Assembly (NCBI GenBank): GCA_945861785.1
Contig: CAMAWD010000037.1
Coordinates: 1-54,450 of the forward strand
Source: Rhodoferax sp. OV413
GTDB lineage: Bacteria > Pseudomonadota > Gammaproteobacteria > Burkholderiales > Burkholderiaceae_C
Direction: 5' to 3'
DNA: 54,450 nt
Position numbers and translations under genes: made by a program. The notes beneath the pieces were generated by a model. That model was not told the origin of the DNA, did not search any database, and saw only the letters and a program-made list of their open reading frames with translations. Below, piece by piece: positions 17,721 through 27,189 of this stretch; the first letter of the stretch is position 1; each line of letters starts with the position of its first letter.

Positions 17721-18559
17721 GCGGTTCGAACTTCAGCCCATTGACGGCCAGGGACGGCACCAACCTGGTGGTGGTGGACTGGCCGCTGACAAAGGGCCCG
17801 GTACGGGGGGTGGTGCTGATCGTGCACGGGCTGGGGGAACATGCGTGGCGTTATGACCCTGTGGCAGAGCGGCTGAACACGTGGGGGTTTGCGGTGCGCG
17901 CCTACGACCAGTACGGCCATGGTGAATCAATGGGCAAACGTGGCGCGCTGCCCAGGGCCGATCGCCTGTTGTCGGACCTGGCCGAGGTTGTCGACGAGTC
18001 GCGTTTCCGGATGAGCCCGGGCACACCACTGATCGTGCTCGGGCACAGCATGGGCGGGTTGGTGGCGGGGCGGTTCGTATCGCTGCACACGCGCCCCCTG
18101 GACGGACTCGTGCTGTCGTCGCCCGCGCTCGACCCCGGTCTGAGTGCATTTCAGAAGGTGCTTCTGGCGGTGCTTCCCAGGATCGCGCCCGATCTGCGCG
18201 TGGGCAATGGGCTGAATCCGGATTTCATTTCGCACGACCCCGCAGTGGTTGCCGCCTACAAGGCCGACCCGCTGGTGCATGACCGGATCTCCGCGCGGCT
18301 CGCCGTGTTCATCGCGGAAAACGGCCCTGCCACCATCGCCGCCGCCCATGCATGGACAGTGCCAACGCTGCTGCTGTTCGCCGGCGAGGACAAACTCGTC
18401 GCGCCGGCGGGCAGCCGTGCATTTGCAAGGGCCGCGCCACCTCGGGTAGTGAGCTCCCAGTGTTTCGACGGGCTGTACCACGAGATCTTCAACGAATCCG
18501 CGCCACTGCGCGAACCGGTCTTTGCGGCACTCAAGGGCTGGCTGGACGCGCGCTTCTGA
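17717..18559 (+). CDS. Alpha/beta hydrolase, monoacylglycerol-lipase-like
   Basis: A 280-residue serine hydrolase of the lysophospholipase / monoacylglycerol lipase group. Motifs are VLIVHGLGEHAWRYD (oxyanion hole HGLGEH), YDQYGHGES, nucleophile GHSMGG, the acidic residue in LLLFAGEDKLVAP, and the catalytic His in GLYHEIFNE. ATG 17717 overlaps the dipeptidase stop by four bases, which suggests coupling. There is no signal peptide. The substrate is probably a monoacylglycerol or similar ester. Confidence 0.86.
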   Translation: MSGSNFSPLTARDGTNLVVVDWPLTKGPVRGVVLIVHGLGEHAWRYDPVAERLNTWGFAVRAYDQYGHGESMGKRGALPRADRLLSDLAEVVDESRFRMSPGTPLIVLGHSMGGLVAGRFVSLHTRPLDGLVLSSPALDPGLSAFQKVLLAVLPRIAPDLRVGNGLNPDFISHDPAVVAAYKADPLVHDRISARLAVFIAENGPATIAAAHAWTVPTLLLFAGEDKLVAPAGSRAFARAAPPRVVSSQCFDGLYHEIFNESAPLREPVFAALKGWLDARF

Positions 18560-18704
18560 GTCGCGCGCCACAACACCCCCGCCGATCAGCGCTTGCCGAG
18601 CAAGCCACCCAGCATACCCATCAGTTCGCCGGCATTGCCCAGACCGCCAGACGGCACCTGTCCTTGGGGTGCCAGCCGATCGGCCTGGCAGAACACTGCG
18701 CGCG

Positions 18705-19883
18705 TCACACGGGCGCAGGCTGGCGCCGGTGCAGGTGCAGGGCAAGCCACGCCAGGGCTGCCGCGGTCAGGACCACCGGCACGATGGAGCCGATGTTCAG
18801 GAACCGCCAGCCCTGGGTTGTCACGAGTGCGCCTGAAGCGAAAGATGTCATGGCCATCACGGCAAAGACGCAAAAATTGATGGCCGCCTGGGCGCGGTCT
18901 TTTTCCTCGGGCCGATAGGCCTGCAGCGACAGCGTGGTGCTTCCCGTAAACAGAAAGTTCCAGCCGACACCCAGCAAGAACAGGGCCACCAGAAACTGCT
19001 GCAACTCGACCCCCGACAGGGCCACTGCGATGCAAACGGCATTGAGCAGCACGCCGACCGCCATGATCTGCAGCGTGCCAAATCGCCGGATCAGGTGGCC
19101 AGTGAAGAATCCGGGCGCGAACATGCCAATCACGTGCCACTCCAGCACCAGGGCAGCATCCTCGAAGGGCAGGTTGCAGATCTGCATGGCCAGTGGCGTC
19201 GCCGCCATCAGCAGGTTCATCACGCCATAACCCAGGGCAGCTCCCACCGTGGACACGATGAACACCGGCTGGCGCATGATCACGGACAAGGGTCGTCCCG
19301 CCGGGCTTCCCGCCACTTTGGCGGGCACAGGCGGGAACTGCAGACGCGACACGATCAGCATGCAGATGACCGCCACAATAGCCAGCGAGACATAGGCGCC
19401 AGCAAACGGAACCGCCATCAGGTTCTTGGTTCTGGTGGCCAGGTTGGGGCCGATGACCGCTCCGATCAGGCCACCCGCCATAACCAGCGATATCGCCTTC
19501 TCACGGTAGGCCGGCGCGGCCAGCTCGGCGGCCGCAAACCGGTACAACTGGCCATTGGCACTGTAGTAACCGGCGATCACGGTGCCGGCGACCAGCAGCC
19601 AGAACTGGTGCTGGGCCACAGCCCATGCACACAGCAAGGCCGAGAACAGACCCACCGCCAGGCCCATCTGGAACGATCCCTTGCGTCCCCAGGCCTGCTG
19701 GCTGCGCGCAACCAGCGGCGTGCTCAGGGCACCACCCACCACATACCCCATCACCGGCAGTGTCGCCATCCAGCCCAGCGGGGCCATGCTCAATCCGATC
19801 AGTCCGTTGATCGCAATGAAGACCACGTTGTTGGTGAGGAACAAGCCCTGGCAAACAGCCAGCAGGTAGAGGTTGCGGTTCAT
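18705..19883 (-). CDS. MFS transporter
   Basis: A 392-residue major facilitator with about 12 membrane segments. It begins MNRNLYLLAVCQGLFLTNN, and the loop between helices 2 and 3 reads LVARSQQAWGRKGSF in the position of the MFS signature. The ATG at 19883 overlaps the rsmE stop (ATGA). A longer frame upstream runs through rsmE and is rejected. It is similar in layout to YfcJ/PA-type drug or metabolite exporters, but the substrate is unknown. Confidence 0.85.
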   Translation of the reverse strand: MNRNLYLLAVCQGLFLTNNVVFIAINGLIGLSMAPLGWMATLPVMGYVVGGALSTPLVARSQQAWGRKGSFQMGLAVGLFSALLCAWAVAQHQFWLLVAGTVIAGYYSANGQLYRFAAAELAAPAYREKAISLVMAGGLIGAVIGPNLATRTKNLMAVPFAGAYVSLAIVAVICMLIVSRLQFPPVPAKVAGSPAGRPLSVIMRQPVFIVSTVGAALGYGVMNLLMAATPLAMQICNLPFEDAALVLEWHVIGMFAPGFFTGHLIRRFGTLQIMAVGVLLNAVCIAVALSGVELQQFLVALFLLGVGWNFLFTGSTTLSLQAYRPEEKDRAQAAINFCVFAVMAMTSFASGALVTTQGWRFLNIGSIVPVVLTAAALAWLALHLHRRQPAPV

Positions 19884-20656
19884 GCAAGCAGTGTAAGCGC
19901 GACCAGTGCCGCAGTTTCGGAGCGCAACACACGCGGCCCCAGCGACACCGGGACAAAACCCCGGCCCATGGCCCACTGCTCTTCAGTTGCACTGAGTCCG
20001 CCTTCCGGGCCGGACAGCAAGGTGACAGGTGTTGGGCTGCCGGTGGCGTCCAGCATGACTTCGCGCAAGGGTCGGGCGTCGTCCCGGAACGAGAGCACAA
20101 GACGGCCTGAATCGGCTGTGCCAGCGGGCTCCAGCCCAGCCAGCCACTGGCGCATCGGCATTGCCTGCGGCACCTCGGGCACCTGGTTGCGGCCACACTG
20201 TTCACACGACGAAATCGCGATGCTGGACCAATGTTCCGCTTTCTTGCGTGCCCGCTCGCCTTCCAGACGCACAACGGTGCGCTCGGTCATCAGTGCCTGC
20301 ACTTGGGCGACTCCGAGCTCGGTGGCTTTCTCGATCAGCCAGTCCATGCGCTCATTGGCGGGCATACCGATGGCCAGGTGCATCCGGCGTGCCGACTCCC
20401 GCTCGACCGCGTGGTGCCGTCCCACCAAAACACGCACGTCGCTGCGGCCCATCTCGAGCACGCTGGCTTCAAACTCGCCCCCCGTGGCGCGTCGGCTGAC
20501 CCCATCGAACTGCAAAGGCGTCGCACCGAACAGGGTGATCACCGCGCCGGGTTGCATGCGCAACACTTGCACGTGGCGTGCTGCGCCGGGTGGCAACAAC
20601 ACGCTGGCCCCGGTGGCCAGAGGCACCGGGCAATGGAAGCGGGGTGTCAGTGACAT
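19880..20656 (-). CDS. rsmE: 16S rRNA (uracil(1498)-N(3))-methyltransferase
   Basis: A 258-residue SPOUT methyltransferase that methylates U1498 of 16S rRNA. The family fold is recognisable: N-terminal PUA-like part (RFHCPVPL), MDWLIEKATELGVAQVQAL, SCEQCGRNQVPEV, and the SAM-binding knot LLSGPEGGLSATE with LGPRVLRSETAALVAL. The length is typical. It lies between amgK and the MFS gene on the same strand and overlaps the latter by four bases. Confidence 0.95.
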   Translation of the reverse strand: MSLTPRFHCPVPLATGASVLLPPGAARHVQVLRMQPGAVITLFGATPLQFDGVSRRATGGEFEASVLEMGRSDVRVLVGRHHAVERESARRMHLAIGMPANERMDWLIEKATELGVAQVQALMTERTVVRLEGERARKKAEHWSSIAISSCEQCGRNQVPEVPQAMPMRQWLAGLEPAGTADSGRLVLSFRDDARPLREVMLDATGSPTPVTLLSGPEGGLSATEEQWAMGRGFVPVSLGPRVLRSETAALVALTLLA

Positions 20657-20701
20657 GTGAGCAGGTCGGACGAAACCAAGAGTCGGGCGCCGCCCGCGGG
20701 C

Positions 20702-21829
20702 TCACACCCGGCCAAACACATAAGCCCCTGCATCCTGGATGCCCTCGACTTTGTCGACCAGGCGCAACAAGGGCTTGAGTTCACGGTAACGCGCTGCGAC
20801 GGACCGGATGTAGCCAATGAAACGGGGAGTGTCGGCCAGGTACTGCGGTTTGCCGTCCCGCAGGGTCAGGCGTGCAAAAATTCCGGCCACCCGCAGGTGG
20901 CGCTGCAGACCCATCCATTCCACGGCCCGGTAAAACGCGCCGAAATCGTGCCCGACCGGCAGGCCGGCGGCACGGGCCTTTTCCCAATACCGGATGGTGA
21001 CCTCGAGCACGAAGTCCTCCTCCCAGCTCAGAAATGCATCGCGCATCAGGCTGGCAATGTCGTACGTGACTGGCCCGTAGACAGCATCCTGGAAATCCAG
21101 GACACCCATGCGCGGGTCAGGTGCACCGCCAGCTACAGTGGGTGGCGGCAGCATCAGGTTGCGCGGCATGAAATCGCAATGCACATAGACGCTGGGCCAG
21201 GCGAGGTTCTCCCGCACGATGACCCGAAACGACTCGTCGAGCGTGCGGCGCATCGTGTCGTCGACAGTCACCCCCCTGTACTGGCCAAGGTACCACTGGG
21301 GAAACAGTTCCAGTTCACGCAGCAGCAAAGCCTCGCCACACACTGGCAGAACCCCCGGTTTCGACGCCAGTTGCCAGGTTACCAGTGCGTCGACGGCCTG
21401 GACAAAGTACGGCAATGCGTGCTGCGGCTGGTCCGGCTGCAGCACCTGCATCAGGCTGCGGTCCCCCAGATCCGAAAGCAGCAGGAACCCCTGTGACTGG
21501 TCCCATGCCAGCACTTCGGGCACTTTCAAGCCGGCGGCAGTCATCAACTGCGCCACGTGCGCGAACGGCGCGCAGTCTTCCTTGTCGGGCGGTGCATCCA
21601 TGATGATGCGGCTGCCGGCAGTGGAGTCAATCCGGAAGTAACGCCGAAAACTCGCATCGGCTGACGCCAGTCGCACGGAGCGGATGTCCAGACCCTGCGG
21701 GGCCCGCAACCTTTCCAGCCAAGCGGCAAACGCCGTGGCGCGTGCGGAATCCGGCCAGGTCAGCGGCGCGGGGGCTTCTGCGGGGAGGTGGGCAGTTTCA
21801 CCTGGGGGGGAGACGGTGCGGTCGCTCAT
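20702..21829 (-). CDS. amgK: AmgK-type sugar kinase (aminoglycoside phosphotransferase fold)
   Basis: A 375-residue APH-fold kinase similar to AmgK, the anomeric N-acetylmuramate / N-acetylglucosamine kinase of peptidoglycan recycling. Motifs are the nucleotide-binding SFRRYFRI, the catalytic loop VYVHCDFMPRNLML (HxDxxxxN) and the metal Asp in GVLDFQDAVYGP. Its position directly divergent from lptD is the typical AmgK context. The usual partner murU is not adjacent; rsmE follows instead. An N-terminal Pro/Ala-rich leader of about 20 residues may not be part of the protein. Confidence 0.8.
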   Translation of the reverse strand: MSDRTVSPPGETAHLPAEAPAPLTWPDSARATAFAAWLERLRAPQGLDIRSVRLASADASFRRYFRIDSTAGSRIIMDAPPDKEDCAPFAHVAQLMTAAGLKVPEVLAWDQSQGFLLLSDLGDRSLMQVLQPDQPQHALPYFVQAVDALVTWQLASKPGVLPVCGEALLLRELELFPQWYLGQYRGVTVDDTMRRTLDESFRVIVRENLAWPSVYVHCDFMPRNLMLPPPTVAGGAPDPRMGVLDFQDAVYGPVTYDIASLMRDAFLSWEEDFVLEVTIRYWEKARAAGLPVGHDFGAFYRAVEWMGLQRHLRVAGIFARLTLRDGKPQYLADTPRFIGYIRSVAARYRELKPLLRLVDKVEGIQDAGAYVFGRV

Positions 21830-21903
21830 GGATAATCCATTCTACAAACCAGCCCATGGCAGCCACCCTGGCGCGACCACCTTCGAACTCCAGTCTTTTG
21901 CCG

Positions 21904-24291
21904 ATGCGCTCAGAGATGCACGACCCGAACCGCCAGGGCCCCGCAGTGGGGCGGCTTGGGCTTGTCAAATGTTCATGGGTGCTGGCGGCAGGCGCTCTGC
22001 TGCATGGCCAGGTGCTGGCCCAGTCGCTCGCCACCGAAGCTCCAACCCTGAAAAGCAGTCGGCTGCTGAAAGAGGTTATTGCGCCCGCGCAGCGGAGTTC
22101 GCTGCCCACCTTTGTTTCGGGTGAGCGGATTTCGTCCCGCACCGACCTCGAGACCCTGGTCGATGGCCAGGCCGAACTGCGCCGCGGCGACATCGTGATA
22201 CGGGCGGACCGGCTGGAGTATTACCAGCCGGACGACTTCGCGAAGGCGCGCGGCAATGTCAGCATCAACCGCGCCGGCGATGTGTACGAAGGCCCCGCAT
22301 TGGACCTGAAGGTTGAGTCTTTCGAGGGGTTTTTCCTCAACCCACGGTACCGCTTTGTCAAGAACGACGGGCACGGCGAAGCCGAACGGGTCGATTTCGT
22401 GGACGAAAACCGCGCCCTGATCCGGAATGCGACTTTCACCACCTGCCGACGCCTCCCTGGGCCGGACTGGATGCCCGACTGGATTCTGCGGGCGGCCAGC
22501 ATCAGCATTGACAACGAAGAAGAGTTGGGACAAGCGCAAGGGGCCCTCCTCACCTTCAAGGGCATGCCGCTTATGCCAATTCCGGCATTCAGCTTTCCCC
22601 TGAGCAACCGCAGGAAGTCAGGCTTTCTCCCGCCATCGTTCGGGGTGGACAGTGTCAACGGCCTGGAACTCTCGGTCCCCTACTACTGGAACATCGCTCC
22701 CAACCGTGATGCCACCCTGTACCCGGCTGTGATGAGCAAACGTGGCGTTGACCTGGCAGGCGAGTTTCGCTACATGGAGACGGACTACGCGGGACAGTTG
22801 CGGGCCAATTTCATGCCTGGCGACAAACTGCGCAGCACCAATCGGTGGGGGCTGGCTTACTCCCACAGCGGGGCGCTCAATACCGGCATTTCCGCAGTCG
22901 GGCTGGTGGGCATCAGTCTGGCGCTCAACCGCGTCAGCGATGACAACTACTGGCGCGATTTCACCCGGGTGAACCCCTGGTTGACACAGCGCCTGTTGGC
23001 AAACGATCTCTCGCTGTCGTGGTCCAGCGGGTACCTGTCGGCCAGTCTGCGTGCACTCAAGTGGCAGACGCTGCAGGACGTCGCCGCACCGATCGTTCCG
23101 CCCTACGACCGGGTGCCGCAGGTGACCATGCGTTACGCGCGCTCGAATGCCGGCGGCTTTGACTATTCGGTGGACCTGGACAGCACCCAATTCGAATCCG
23201 ACCGGGTTCTCACCGGCCAGCCCAACGGGCGGCGCTCTTATTCGGTGGCCCAGTGGAGTCGCCCCTGGGTGTCGCCAGCCGGGTTCATCACCCCGAAGCT
23301 GCAATTGCACGCCACCAATTACCAGTTCGACAGCGCACTGGCCAACGGCGCAACTTCCGCCGGCCGCGTTGTTCCTACGCTCAGCCTGGACAGCGGCCTG
23401 GTGTTCGAGCGCGACACCAGTTACTTTGGCCGTGCCTTCCGCCAGACGCTGGAGCCGCGGGCCTTCTACGTGCGCACACCCTATCGGGACCAGAGCCTGT
23501 TGCCCAACTACGACTCCGGCGCCAACGACTTCAATTTCGCCAGCATCTATTCCGAGAACGCTTTTGTCGGCAACGACCGCGTCTCCGACAGCAACCTTCT
23601 CACGCTGGGTGTGTCGACGCGCCTGCTCGACCCCGATACCGGCGCGGAGGCTGCGCGTATTGGCATCGCGCAACGCTTGCGATTGAGCGACCAGCGGGTG
23701 TTCTTGCCTGGCGGTGTACCGGTGACCAAAGGTTACAGCGATGTGCTGGTCGGAACAACCTTGAACTTCGACCCGCGCTGGACGTTCGACTCGACCGTGC
23801 AGTTCAACACGGATACCGGGCGTTCGATCCGCTCGACCATCGGCGGGCGTTACAGCCCGGGCAACTACCGTGTCGTAAGCGCCGCCTACCGGCTGCAGCG
23901 CGGGTCGAGCGAGCAGCTCGATGTCGGGTGGCAATGGCCAGTCAACGACCTGTGGGGCGATCGCGGCCAGGACCTTGGCGCCGGACGAGGGCAGGGCGAA
24001 GGACGCTGGTACAGCGTGGGACGCATCAACTTCAGCCTGCGCGAGGGCAAGTTGGTAGACTCCATCGTCGGCCTGGAGTATGACGGCGGTTGCTGGTTGG
24101 GACGCGTGGTGCTGGAGCGTCTGCAGACCGGCGCAACTTCGTCCAACCGCCGGATCATGTTCCAGCTGGAATTTGTCGGCTTTTCGCGCCTGGGGGCCAA
24201 TCCGCTACAAACCCTCAAACAGAACATCCCCCGCTACCAGTTCCTGCGAGAGACAAGCACCTCGCCGGGCCGTTTCAGCAATTACGAATGA
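21904..24291 (+). CDS. lptD: LPS-assembly protein LptD
   Basis: The outer-membrane beta-barrel that inserts lipopolysaccharide, with the LptE lipoprotein. About 795 residues: a signal peptide (GLVKCSWVLAAGALL, cleavage near VLAQS), an OstA/jellyroll domain with ELRRGDIVIRADRLEYYQPDD, then a long barrel ending SNYE. I chose ATG 21904; ATG 21856 and 21916 are also possible, and none has a strong ribosome site. Only two cysteines remain in the mature chain, C181 in FTTCRRLPG and C730 in DGGCWLG, compatible with one inter-domain disulfide instead of the two in E. coli. surA follows after four bases. Confidence 0.95.
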   Translation: MRSEMHDPNRQGPAVGRLGLVKCSWVLAAGALLHGQVLAQSLATEAPTLKSSRLLKEVIAPAQRSSLPTFVSGERISSRTDLETLVDGQAELRRGDIVIRADRLEYYQPDDFAKARGNVSINRAGDVYEGPALDLKVESFEGFFLNPRYRFVKNDGHGEAERVDFVDENRALIRNATFTTCRRLPGPDWMPDWILRAASISIDNEEELGQAQGALLTFKGMPLMPIPAFSFPLSNRRKSGFLPPSFGVDSVNGLELSVPYYWNIAPNRDATLYPAVMSKRGVDLAGEFRYMETDYAGQLRANFMPGDKLRSTNRWGLAYSHSGALNTGISAVGLVGISLALNRVSDDNYWRDFTRVNPWLTQRLLANDLSLSWSSGYLSASLRALKWQTLQDVAAPIVPPYDRVPQVTMRYARSNAGGFDYSVDLDSTQFESDRVLTGQPNGRRSYSVAQWSRPWVSPAGFITPKLQLHATNYQFDSALANGATSAGRVVPTLSLDSGLVFERDTSYFGRAFRQTLEPRAFYVRTPYRDQSLLPNYDSGANDFNFASIYSENAFVGNDRVSDSNLLTLGVSTRLLDPDTGAEAARIGIAQRLRLSDQRVFLPGGVPVTKGYSDVLVGTTLNFDPRWTFDSTVQFNTDTGRSIRSTIGGRYSPGNYRVVSAAYRLQRGSSEQLDVGWQWPVNDLWGDRGQDLGAGRGQGEGRWYSVGRINFSLREGKLVDSIVGLEYDGGCWLGRVVLERLQTGATSSNRRIMFQLEFVGFSRLGANPLQTLKQNIPRYQFLRETSTSPGRFSNYE

Positions 24292-24295
24292 TTCC

Positions 24296-25660
24296 ATGAT
24301 GATCCGTCACTTCCTGAACCTTTTGGTGGGCAGTCTTTTTTGCAGTTCTGTCCTGGTCGTCCATGCCCAAGGCTTGCGCCTGCCTGCAGCTGCAGCCGCA
24401 GTGCCACAGGAGGCGGGCAGCAACACCAGACAACGCGCAGCCGACTACATCGTTGCTGTCGTCAACTCTGAGCCAATCACCAGCCACCAGGTTCGCCTCG
24501 AAGCGCAGCGGATGACCCGCCAGCTGTCGCAAGGGCAACAGACTCTGCCAGACCCGCAGGAAATGGCAGCGCAGGCCCTGGAGCGCCTGATCAACGAACG
24601 GGCTCAATTGCAGGCAGCCCGAGAGACCGGGGTCAAGATCGACGACGCTGCGGTTGACGAGGCAGAGCAGAACGTTGCGCGCCAGAACCAGCTGGAGCTG
24701 GCGGAGGTCCACAAACGCCTGGCCGAAGACGGCATCGACCGCAAACAGTTTCGCAGCCAGTTGCGCGAACAGCTGACCTTGGCTCGCGTTCGCGAGCGCG
24801 ATGTCAACCAGAAAGTGCGCGTGTCGGAGCTTGAGATCGACCAGTACCTGCGTGATCAGCAAAAGAACCAGGGCACCGACCCCCAGGAGATCAACATCTC
24901 CCATGTGTTGCTGGCCTTGCCGGACGATGCCAGTGCCACGCAGGTCGCTGCGGCCCAGGCCAAGGCCCAGGCGGTGATGGAGCGGGCGCGGGCGGGCGAA
25001 GATTTTTCAGCCCTGGCCCGCGAGTTGTCGGCCGCACAGGATGCTGTCAACGGCGGGCAACTGGGCATGCGGCCGGTGGACCGCTACCCCGCACTTTTTG
25101 TGGACGCCACCCGCAACCTGGCTGCAGCTGGCATGGTTACTGTGCGTTCCGGCGCCGGCATACACGTGCTCAAGGTGATCGAAAAGCGCGCCAAGGGCAT
25201 GCCCTCCAGCACGGTCGAGCAGACACTGGCCAGCCACATCCTGCTGCGTGTGACGCCCACGATGAGCGAGTCCGCAGCGCTGGCAAAACTGGCGGAGTTC
25301 AGGGCGAACGTGTTGGCCGGGAAGGCCGAGTTTGCAACATTGGCCAAAGAAAACTCCCAGGACGGCAGCGCGGCGCAAGGCGGAGAACTCGGCTGGGCGG
25401 CGTCTGGCCAGTTCGTGCCGGAGTTTGAGCAGGTCATGAACGGGTTGGCACCGGGTCAGATCAGCCAGCCGCTGGTGTCCCGTTTTGGCGTCCACCTTAT
25501 TACCGTGAAGCAACGGCGCACCGTGCCTTTGAGCCTGCGTGACCAGCGCGAGCTGGTGAAGGGCCTGTTGCGCGAGAAGAAACTCGACGATGCGTTTGTC
25601 ATTTGGGCCCAGGACCTGCGGGCACGGGCTTACGTGGAAATGCGTGAACCCCCAGGCTGA
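24296..25660 (+). CDS. surA: Periplasmic chaperone / peptidyl-prolyl isomerase SurA
   Basis: A 454-residue periplasmic chaperone for outer-membrane proteins such as LptD. A signal peptide ends at VVHAQG. The SurA N-domain ([29 protein letters not shown]) is followed by two parvulin domains, starting at [11 protein letters not shown] and [11 protein letters not shown], with the usual [17 protein letters not shown] in the second. ATG 24296 is directly followed by another ATG at 24299. lptD-surA-rsmA is a conserved gene order; here pdxA is absent between surA and rsmA. Confidence 0.96.
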   Translation: MMIRHFLNLLVGSLFCSSVLVVHAQGLRLPAAAAAVPQEAGSNTRQRAADYIVAVVNSEPITSHQVRLEAQRMTRQLSQGQQTLPDPQEMAAQALERLINERAQLQAARETGVKIDDAAVDEAEQNVARQNQLELAEVHKRLAEDGIDRKQFRSQLREQLTLARVRERDVNQKVRVSELEIDQYLRDQQKNQGTDPQEINISHVLLALPDDASATQVAAAQAKAQAVMERARAGEDFSALARELSAAQDAVNGGQLGMRPVDRYPALFVDATRNLAAAGMVTVRSGAGIHVLKVIEKRAKGMPSSTVEQTLASHILLRVTPTMSESAALAKLAEFRANVLAGKAEFATLAKENSQDGSAAQGGELGWAASGQFVPEFEQVMNGLAPGQISQPLVSRFGVHLITVKQRRTVPLSLRDQRELVKGLLREKKLDDAFVIWAQDLRARAYVEMREPPG

Positions 25661-25686
25661 CTGGTGCTGACACCTATGGAACTGCC

Positions 25687-26499
25687 GTGGGCGTGAAGCC
25701 GGTTGGCGCGCGCGGCCATTTGCCGCGCAAGCGTTTTGGCCAGCATTTCCTGACCGACGGTGCGATCATCGGAGACATCGTCGATGCGATAAACCCGCGT
25801 GCTGGCGAACGCATGGTGGAAATCGGCCCTGGTCTGGCCGCCCTGACCCAACCGCTGGTTGAGCGGCTGGGGCATCTTGTGGTGATAGAACTCGATCGCG
25901 ACCTGGCGGCGCGGCTGCGTTCACGACCGGACCTGACGGTAATCGAATCAGACGTGTTGAGGGTGGATTTCGCCGCGCTGCTGGCACGGCAACCTGTGCC
26001 GTCGCCTGGACACACGCTGCGCGTTGTCGGCAACCTGCCATACAACATCTCCACACCCATCCTGTTTCACCTGCTTGATTTCGCGCCAATCGTCCAGGAC
26101 CAGCACTTCATGTTGCAACGGGAGGTTGTGCAGCGGATGGTCGCACGGCCGTCGACTGCCGCCTATGGACGCCTGAGCGTGATGCTGCAGTGGCGTTATG
26201 CCATGGAAAACATCCTGCATGTACCACCGGAGAGTTTTGATCCGCCGCCCCGTGTCGACAGTGCGATCGTGCGCATGGTGCCACTGCCCGAGCCGGCCGT
26301 GGTCGAGATGCGGATTCTGAGCGAGATTGTGCGGGTTGCATTCAGTCAACGGCGCAAAATCCTGCGTCATACGTTGGGTCGATGGTTGACCGAAAACGTC
26401 TTCGACGGAACATTCGATGCACAACGCCGGGCTGAGGAGGTTCCTGTGGGTGAGTACGTAGCCTTGGCACAGCAGGCACAAAAAAGCCCGTCAAACTGA
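25687..26499 (+). CDS. rsmA: 16S rRNA (adenine(1518/1519)-N(6))-dimethyltransferase
   Basis: A 270-residue KsgA/RsmA enzyme that dimethylates A1518 and A1519 of 16S rRNA. Motifs: [14 protein letters not shown]-binding [36 protein letters not shown] (the NLPY catalytic motif), and C-terminal [13 protein letters not shown]. The start is GTG 25687; a second GTG at 25693 is possible. The stop codon lies inside the terminator hairpin. Confidence 0.96.
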   Translation: MGVKPVGARGHLPRKRFGQHFLTDGAIIGDIVDAINPRAGERMVEIGPGLAALTQPLVERLGHLVVIELDRDLAARLRSRPDLTVIESDVLRVDFAALLARQPVPSPGHTLRVVGNLPYNISTPILFHLLDFAPIVQDQHFMLQREVVQRMVARPSTAAYGRLSVMLQWRYAMENILHVPPESFDPPPRVDSAIVRMVPLPEPAVVEMRILSEIVRVAFSQRRKILRHTLGRWLTENVFDGTFDAQRRAEEVPVGEYVALAQQAQKSPSN

Positions 26500-26509
26500 C
26501 GGGCTTTTT
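26480..26509 (+). terminator. Rho-independent terminator after rsmA
   Basis: GCCCGTCA (26486-26493), loop AAC, TGACGGGC (26497-26504), followed by TTTTT; the upstream side is AAAAAA, so it can work in both directions. It overlaps the rsmA stop codon and closes the lptD-surA-rsmA operon. Confidence 0.92.
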
Positions 26510-26728
26510 GAAGTGCCAGGGCTAGCGCTTAAGCGGCGGCAAGCCAGTACCCGGCATTGAACGGGCTGCTCATGCGCAGCGCCAGCGGCGATACATCCAA
26601 CAACTTGTCGGTTGGCATCTTTTCACCGCTTTCGGTGGTCAACGCAATTCCCGACAACGCATCGTCAGTCTGACCGTCGACCTTAGCCTCATTCGCCCGT
26701 TCTGCTTGGCTGGTGTGCGCAGAACGGG
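26510..26728. other. Short-coding-capacity region with hairpin
   Basis: About 220 bases between the terminator and the barstar gene. A minus-strand open frame runs through it (ending at 26529 in NAGYWLAAA) but overlaps the barstar C-terminus and matches no family I know. The perfect 11-bp inverted repeat GCCCGTTCTGC / GCAGAACGGGC (26695-26705 and 26719-26729) directly follows the barstar stop; it has no T-run, so it may protect the mRNA end rather than terminate. Confidence 0.45.
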
Positions 26729-27154
26729 CTACAGAAAAGAATAGAAACATCGAAAGGGAATTTTTCGATCCCCCCAATAATCGGATGCATCCCGGAAGAT
26801 ATCGAGCAGCTGTTCGCGGACTTCCTTGTCGAACTTGACGTTCGCCGGAATGTGCTCCAGCACGACGACAAAACCAGGTTGCGGGCCCGACTTGTGCACT
26901 GGGTCGGTCATGCTGTCGTACAAGGCATCAAAATTCTTGCCGACGTGTGCTGGCAACGTGAATTGCTGGCCAATCATGTCCAGGACGTCCTGTTTCGACT
27001 GTGCATTGGCCAGATTGGCATACAAGAAGTGCTGGCCCAGACGCTGCGCGGCGTCCTGCAGATCCTGAACACGGAAAGCCCGGATCGACTGAACGATATT
27101 GGCTCTCACACCACGAAGTGGTGTTTCTGTCTCTTGACGAAGTGGCATGTCCAT
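26729..27154 (-). CDS. Barstar-family ribonuclease inhibitor
   Basis: A 141-residue protein with a barstar domain in its C-terminal 110 residues: VLDMIGQQFTLPAHVGKNFDALYDSMTD, then FVVVLEHIPAN, and the terminal KIPFRCFYSFL. Barstars bind and block the active site of barnase-type RNases in the cytoplasm. It is about 35 bases downstream of the RNase gene on the same strand, so the two form a toxin-antidote unit. The start may be ATG 27154 or ATG 27148; the latter has GGGG at a better distance. The end of the gene is noticeably AT-richer than its neighbours. Confidence 0.87.
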   Translation of the reverse strand: MDMPLRQETETPLRGVRANIVQSIRAFRVQDLQDAAQRLGQHFLYANLANAQSKQDVLDMIGQQFTLPAHVGKNFDALYDSMTDPVHKSGPQPGFVVVLEHIPANVKFDKEVREQLLDIFRDASDYWGDRKIPFRCFYSFL

Positions 27155-27189
27155 CCCCGTTTCACTTTCAAAAATGTCACAAAAACTGG

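Noticed and set aside
18586-18696. Possible 36-residue minus-strand peptide ending GELMGMLGGLLGKR
   Set aside because: A GTG start and Gly-rich end look gene-like, possibly the tail of a lost gene next to the MFS gene, but there is no ribosome site or family match.
26529-26777. Small minus-strand frame overlapping the barstar end
   Set aside because: It overlaps 49 bases of barstar, has no ribosome site, and matches nothing I recognise.
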